Below the pieces are notes generated by a model. It worked only from the letters and a program-made list of their open reading frames with translations. It was not told the origin of the DNA and searched no databases. Both the position numbers and the translations under genes were made by a program. DNA of 14,035 nt from DTU018 sp029550685 (GTDB lineage Bacteria; Bacillota; Syntrophomonadia; Syntrophomonadales; Syntrophomonadaceae). Of this stretch, positions 14,035 through 14,035 are shown piece by piece; within the stretch, counting starts at the first letter, position 1; the number at the start of each line of letters is the position of its first letter. The stretch is from positions 1-14,035 of the forward strand of contig DAONVO010000058.1 in NCBI GenBank assembly GCA_035412805.1, written 5' to 3'.

Positions 14035-14035
14035 A

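Noticed and set aside
13946..14035. C-terminus of a minus-strand protein ending just before the terminator
   Set aside because: The frame that ends with TAG at 13948-13946 meets a stop at 14035-14033, leaving only 28 codons with no good start.
1..14035. CRISPR array, rRNA, prophage or intact insertion sequence
   Set aside because: No regularly spaced direct repeats, rRNA-like sequence, transposase, integrase or phage gene was seen on either strand.

Overview
The window looks like a chromosomal segment of an anaerobic, low-to-mid GC Gram-positive bacterium of the Clostridia. A Syntrophomonadaceae- or Peptococcaceae-like host would fit. This rests on strong GGAGG-type ribosome binding sites, frequent TTG/GTG starts, the acyl-CoA-centred gene content, a sigma-54 activator with PAS domains, and a TCATTGCGAG-type dispersed repeat. 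The assignment is inference; no marker gene is present.

Left module (1-2456): a class-III PLP aminotransferase (glutamate-1-semialdehyde aminomutase-like, minus strand) is divergent from a TetR-family regulator (plus strand, best start TTG at 1821). The 283-bp gap between them holds two near-identical 19-bp dyads. Each sits just downstream of a TATAAT box, one for each direction, so the TetR protein probably represses both genes. A rho-independent terminator (76-106, minus) closes the aminotransferase transcript.

Central module (2457-11965): a 603-aa PAS-PAS-AAA+-Fis sigma-54 activator and, downstream of it, a crotonase-family gene lie on the minus strand. Divergent from the activator is a plus-strand cluster: a phytoene-desaturase/retinol-saturase-like flavoprotein, an FAD/NAD/2Fe-2S reductase whose start overlaps the flavoprotein stop, a second crotonase with dienoyl-CoA-isomerase-like acidic residues, and a nitronate monooxygenase/FabK-like flavoprotein. 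After a 210-bp gap comes an acyl-CoA ligase. The divergent gap contains a canonical -24/-12 promoter (5530-5546) and three tandem 12-bp palindromic sites exactly 21 bp apart (5400, 5421, 5442), which is the layout expected for enhancer sites of the neighbouring activator. The simplest reading is an inducible catabolic or biotransformation operon. In it an unusual acid would be activated to its CoA ester, reduced or desaturated by a flavoprotein fed through the 2Fe-2S reductase, and then passed through hydratase/isomerase steps. The substrate is unknown. I consider this the most likely undescribed system in the window.

Right module (11966-14035): a strong terminator ends the ligase. A dispersed repeat copy overlaps the 3' end of a minus-strand AAA/DUF4143 ATPase. 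About 500 bp without a convincing protein gene follow, rich in inverted repeats and ending in a minus-strand terminator for a transcript entering from beyond the right edge. A diverged, palindromic double copy of the same dispersed repeat lies between the nitronate monooxygenase-like gene and the ligase.
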